Assembly: GCA_025061975.1 (NCBI GenBank)
Contig: JANXBB010000061.1
Span: forward strand, 1-10,101
DNA from: Caldifarciminota bacterium
Lineage (GTDB): Bacteria; Hydrothermota; Tepidihabitantia; Tepidihabitantales; CAIPLT01
Length of the DNA: 10,101 nucleotides
Direction of reading: 5' to 3'
Each line of letters begins with the position of its first letter. The stretch's first letter is position 1. The position numbers and the translations under genes are program-made. Below are positions 8,048-10,101 of this stretch, piece after piece. The notes under the pieces were generated by a model that saw only the letters and a program-made list of their open reading frames with translations, was not told the DNA's origin and did no database searches.

Positions 8048-8248
8048 GTGCCGGTTACAAACTTTTCCCAATTTTTTCTAATAGTTGGATTAGGAAATAG
8101 AAAAGATCCGCTAGACTGTCTCCTATACGGTCCCCGGGATATAACTTTGGATATAACAAAGCTTCACAAAGCTTTTATTAAGTTAGATATTAACGTAAAT
8201 TGGACTTTATATTTAATTATTGTGCTTTTAGTAATAATAATATGTTGA
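8048..8248 (+). CDS. Doubtful 66-residue frame with a C-terminal hydrophobic segment
   Basis: A GTG at 8048, directly after an in-frame TAA, opens 66 codons ending at TGA 8246-8248. I do not recognise the product. Its last 15 or so residues (WTLYLIIVLLVIIIC) are strongly hydrophobic and could span a membrane; the middle has an in-frame DITLDITK repeat arising from a 12-nt tandem repeat. Against it: GTG start, no ribosome site, no good promoter (only the TATAAT at 8021-8026 lacking a -35), and a hydrophobic tail that AT-rich DNA yields easily. The N-terminal LIVGLGN resembles the opening of peptidyl-tRNA hydrolase, but nothing after it fits that enzyme. Confidence 0.18.
   Translation: MPVTNFSQFFLIVGLGNRKDPLDCLLYGPRDITLDITKLHKAFIKLDINVNWTLYLIIVLLVIIIC
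8137..8160 (+). repeat. 12-nt tandem repeat, two copies
   Basis: GGATATAAC occurs at 8137-8145 and again at 8149-8157, followed by TTT and AAA respectively, so the unit is 12 nt with nine invariant bases. Next to it AAAGCTT occurs twice (8158-8164 and 8168-8174). The period is a multiple of three, consistent with either the doubtful frame at 8048-8248 or two binding sites about one helical turn apart. Confidence 0.5.
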
Positions 8249-8273
8249 CAAATACTATAATATCCGATATGCT
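8245..8273 (+). promoter_or_regulatory. Promoter of smc
   Basis: TTGACA (8245-8250) and TATGCT (8268-8273, 4 of 6) are spaced by 17 bp, predicting a start near 8280, about four bases before the ATG at 8284. No Shine-Dalgarno sequence is present. A consensus TATAAT also lies at 8256-8261 and would place a start near the in-frame ATG at 8269, but no -35 box stands at proper distance from it. Confidence 0.55.
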
Positions 8274-8283
8274 TTATAGTAAA

Positions 8284-10101
8284 ATGCGTATTAAACAGCT
8301 AATTCTTAATGGGTTTAAGTCATTTTCTGATAAGACAACAATTACTTTTGATCGCTCAATTAACGCAATTGTTGGCCCTAATGGTTGTGGAAAATCTAAT
8401 ATTCTTGACGGACTTCGTTGGGTTATGGGTGAAGCGAGTTTTTCCGAGATGCGTTGTACCAAAACCGAGGATTTAATTTTTGCCGGCAATAAGTATGTGC
8501 CCGCAGTTAATTATGCTGAAGTGGTGTTAATTTTAGAACTTACCGAGAACGATAAATTCGTGACCCCAGCTTTAGCAAACTTAAATTCCGAGATTGAAAT
8601 TAGACGACGTTATTTTCGTTCCGGTGAATCTGAGTTTTTTATTAATAAAAAGCCCTGTAGATTAAGAGATATTCAAGATCTTTTCACAAGTGGTGGTGGT
8701 TCTGGTAAAGCTTATTCAATTTTTGATCTCCCAACAATGCGGCGCATCATTAGTGATAATCTTAAAGAATTATTTATTGAAGCCTCAGGACTAGCGTTTT
8801 ACCACGAGCGTAAAGAAGAGATTGAGCGTAAGCTAAAACAGACTCAGGACGATTTAATTCGTCTCCGTGATATTATAGCTGAACGGATGCGGATTACACG
8901 GAATTTAAAGCGTCAAGCTTATCGCTTAATGGCGTTTGAGAAGGTAAAAACCGAAGAACAAAAGCTTCAAATTGCTCTTTTAAGATTCGATTATTTAGTT
9001 GTTTTAGATGAAGAGACCAAAATTGATACCGAATTAGCTAAGCTTAATATTGAGCTTAAAGAATTAAAAGATAAGTTTAATTCTGCGGAAAGTAAGAAAG
9101 CTGAGCTTAAAACACTGCTTTCCGAAAGAGAAGCAGTCCAGAATGAACTAATAAGAGAAATTAATAGCCTTAAAGAACAACTGATAATCGCCGAAGAGCG
9201 ATTTAAGAACAATTTAGAAAAACAAAGCTTTTATAAAGAAGAACTTAAGAAAATTCAGAACGAACTTGAATTTTTCAGACCTTTTGAGATTACCCCTCAA
9301 ACTATCGAGGAGAAAAAAGAATATTTAGCACAAATCAAGGAACTTTATCGGAAAAAAGAAGAAGAATTCGAAAAATTACGGCAGACAAACAAAGAACTTG
9401 AAGCTGAAATTTTTAGTATTCAGCTGCAATTGGATGAATTAGAAAATCAAGAAAAAGAGCTTTATTTTGAGCTAACTAAACTGAATTCCGAAATAGAAAG
9501 TTATGAAGAAAAACTTAATAACAATCAGCGTTATTTTGAGACTTTAAAAAAATCGTACGAGTCAATAAAACTAACATCTGGTGAGAAAATTGTGTTTTAT
9601 AATTTAACTGAGGGAAGTATTAAAGCAATTTTTGATTATTATACTGATAATTTAGTTGGAATATTAACCGATCTAATTTATGTCCCTGATGAGTATAAGT
9701 TAGCATTTAGATCTTCGCTTTGGGGTCTTGAGACTCTTGTTGTTGTTAAAGATCTAAGAGATATTACGGATTTTCCGAGTAATTTATCGCAACCGCTTTT
9801 AGTTACCACATCTAAACCTAATCTGAGCGATGAAGAACTTCCCGTACCAAGTAATTTACCAGATGTGCTTTACGGTTATCAACGGCTTATTGATTTAGTA
9901 ACACTTAAAGGCCCGATACCGATAATAATCCGAGAAATCTTAGAAAACACTTTTGTGATCGACGATCTTAAAAAGATCTTCGAACTGAGCAAAAAATTTT
10001 CTCAATATTCATTTACTCATCCTTCAGGAATCACTCTAAGAAAGGATGGGGTTTTAGTGGTTCTTCCAAGTTCTTTAGAGCATTCGGCTTCTGAAGTTGA
10101 A
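8284..10101 (+). CDS. smc: Chromosome segregation ATPase SMC, N-terminal 606 residues (runs off window)
   Basis: SMC folds and segregates the chromosome as a dimer with ScpA/ScpB; cytoplasmic, DNA-bound. The opening MRIKQLILNGFKSF is the family start. The head has Walker A GPNGCGKSN (31-39), DGLRWVMGE (42-50), Arg57 in the position of the SMC arginine finger, and EDLIFAG (62-68). The block YSIFDLP (144-150) occupies the Q-loop site, where SMCs normally read YSxIxQG: here Leu149 and Pro150 replace Gln and Gly. IEASGLAFYHERK (165-177) matches the usual EEAAGIxKYKxRK. Residues about 177-430 are a Glu/Lys-rich coiled coil, somewhat shorter than the arm of typical bacterial SMC. The hinge begins at about 455 (NLVGILTDLIYV) and includes ILENTFVIDDLKKIFEL and SGITLRKDG near 596. 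The return coil, Walker B and signature motif lie beyond the window. ATG 8269 is an in-frame alternative adding five residues. Confidence 0.93.
   Translation, partial: MRIKQLILNGFKSFSDKTTITFDRSINAIVGPNGCGKSNILDGLRWVMGEASFSEMRCTKTEDLIFAGNKYVPAVNYAEVVLILELTENDKFVTPALANLNSEIEIRRRYFRSGESEFFINKKPCRLRDIQDLFTSGGGSGKAYSIFDLPTMRRIISDNLKELFIEASGLAFYHERKEEIERKLKQTQDDLIRLRDIIAERMRITRNLKRQAYRLMAFEKVKTEEQKLQIALLRFDYLVVLDEETKIDTELAKLNIELKELKDKFNSAESKKAELKTLLSEREAVQNELIREINSLKEQLIIAEERFKNNLEKQSFYKEELKKIQNELEFFRPFEITPQTIEEKKEYLAQIKELYRKKEEEFEKLRQTNKELEAEIFSIQLQLDELENQEKELYFELTKLNSEIESYEEKLNNNQRYFETLKKSYESIKLTSGEKIVFYNLTEGSIKAIFDYYTDNLVGILTDLIYVPDEYKLAFRSSLWGLETLVVVKDLRDITDFPSNLSQPLLVTTSKPNLSDEELPVPSNLPDVLYGYQRLIDLVTLKGPIPIIIREILENTFVIDDLKKIFELSKKFSQYSFTHPSGITLRKDGVLVVLPSSLEHSASEVE

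Larger units (their letters stand above)
7937..8283. other. 347-bp stretch between the YfhO-family gene and smc
   Basis: AT-rich, with no gene that I can name. It holds a perfect 7-bp hairpin (8013-8031), a doubtful 66-codon frame (8048-8248), a 12-nt tandem repeat (8137-8160), a small inverted repeat (AAAGCT 8158-8163 with AGCTTT 8170-8175) and the smc promoter (8245-8273). I found no tRNA and no strong terminator after the YfhO-family stop. Lengthy compared with every other gap in the window (13-80 bp). Confidence 0.7.

Noticed and set aside
8078..8098. LIVGLGN in the small frame resembles the start of peptidyl-tRNA hydrolase.
   Set aside because: The rest of the frame lacks the enzyme's next motifs and is far too short; a seven-residue match in one frame is not support.
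8158..8175. AAAGCT / AGCTTT inverted repeat as an intrinsic terminator before smc.
   Set aside because: Only 6 bp, AT-rich, and not followed by a proper T tract.

Overview
The window is a gene-dense stretch of an AT-rich bacterial chromosome. Der, SMC and HisC make it bacterial, and nothing in it looks plasmid-, phage- or transposon-derived. No sequence here fixes the lineage. The overall flavour (low GC, proteins somewhat diverged from model bacteria, promoters followed almost at once by a start codon) would fit an uncultured candidate-phylum bacterium, but that is an impression and not a demonstration.

Layout from left to right: the 3' part of a histidinol-phosphate aminotransferase gene (hisC, cut by the window edge); the double GTPase gene der, a ribosome assembly factor; the pair tldD-tldE, encoding the two halves of the TldD/TldE metalloprotease and probably cotranscribed; then, convergent on the minus strand, a small mechanosensitive channel of the MscS family. 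Divergent from the channel is a large polytopic membrane protein of the YfhO family (GT-C-like). A 347-bp stretch with no convincing gene follows, and the window closes inside smc, the chromosome condensation ATPase, of which the N-terminal head, the outgoing coiled coil and most of the hinge are present.

The genes do not form one pathway: this is a housekeeping neighbourhood. The most informative structure is in the regulatory DNA. The channel gene and the YfhO-family gene are driven apart by a compact promoter pair whose two TTGACA -35 boxes lie back to back inside a perfect 9-bp inverted repeat with a 3-nt centre (5627-5647). In both directions the predicted transcript starts at, or within a base or two of, the ATG, which suggests leaderless mRNAs. 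smc has a similar TTGACA box 33 nt before its ATG and no Shine-Dalgarno sequence. In contrast tldD and the operon-internal tldE carry strong GGAGG sites. The window therefore suggests two modes of translation initiation side by side.

The other notable point is the SMC protein. It keeps the Walker A motif and the Arg57 position but lacks the usual Gln-Gly of the Q-loop. I saw no defence system, CRISPR array, tRNA, rRNA or mobile element.
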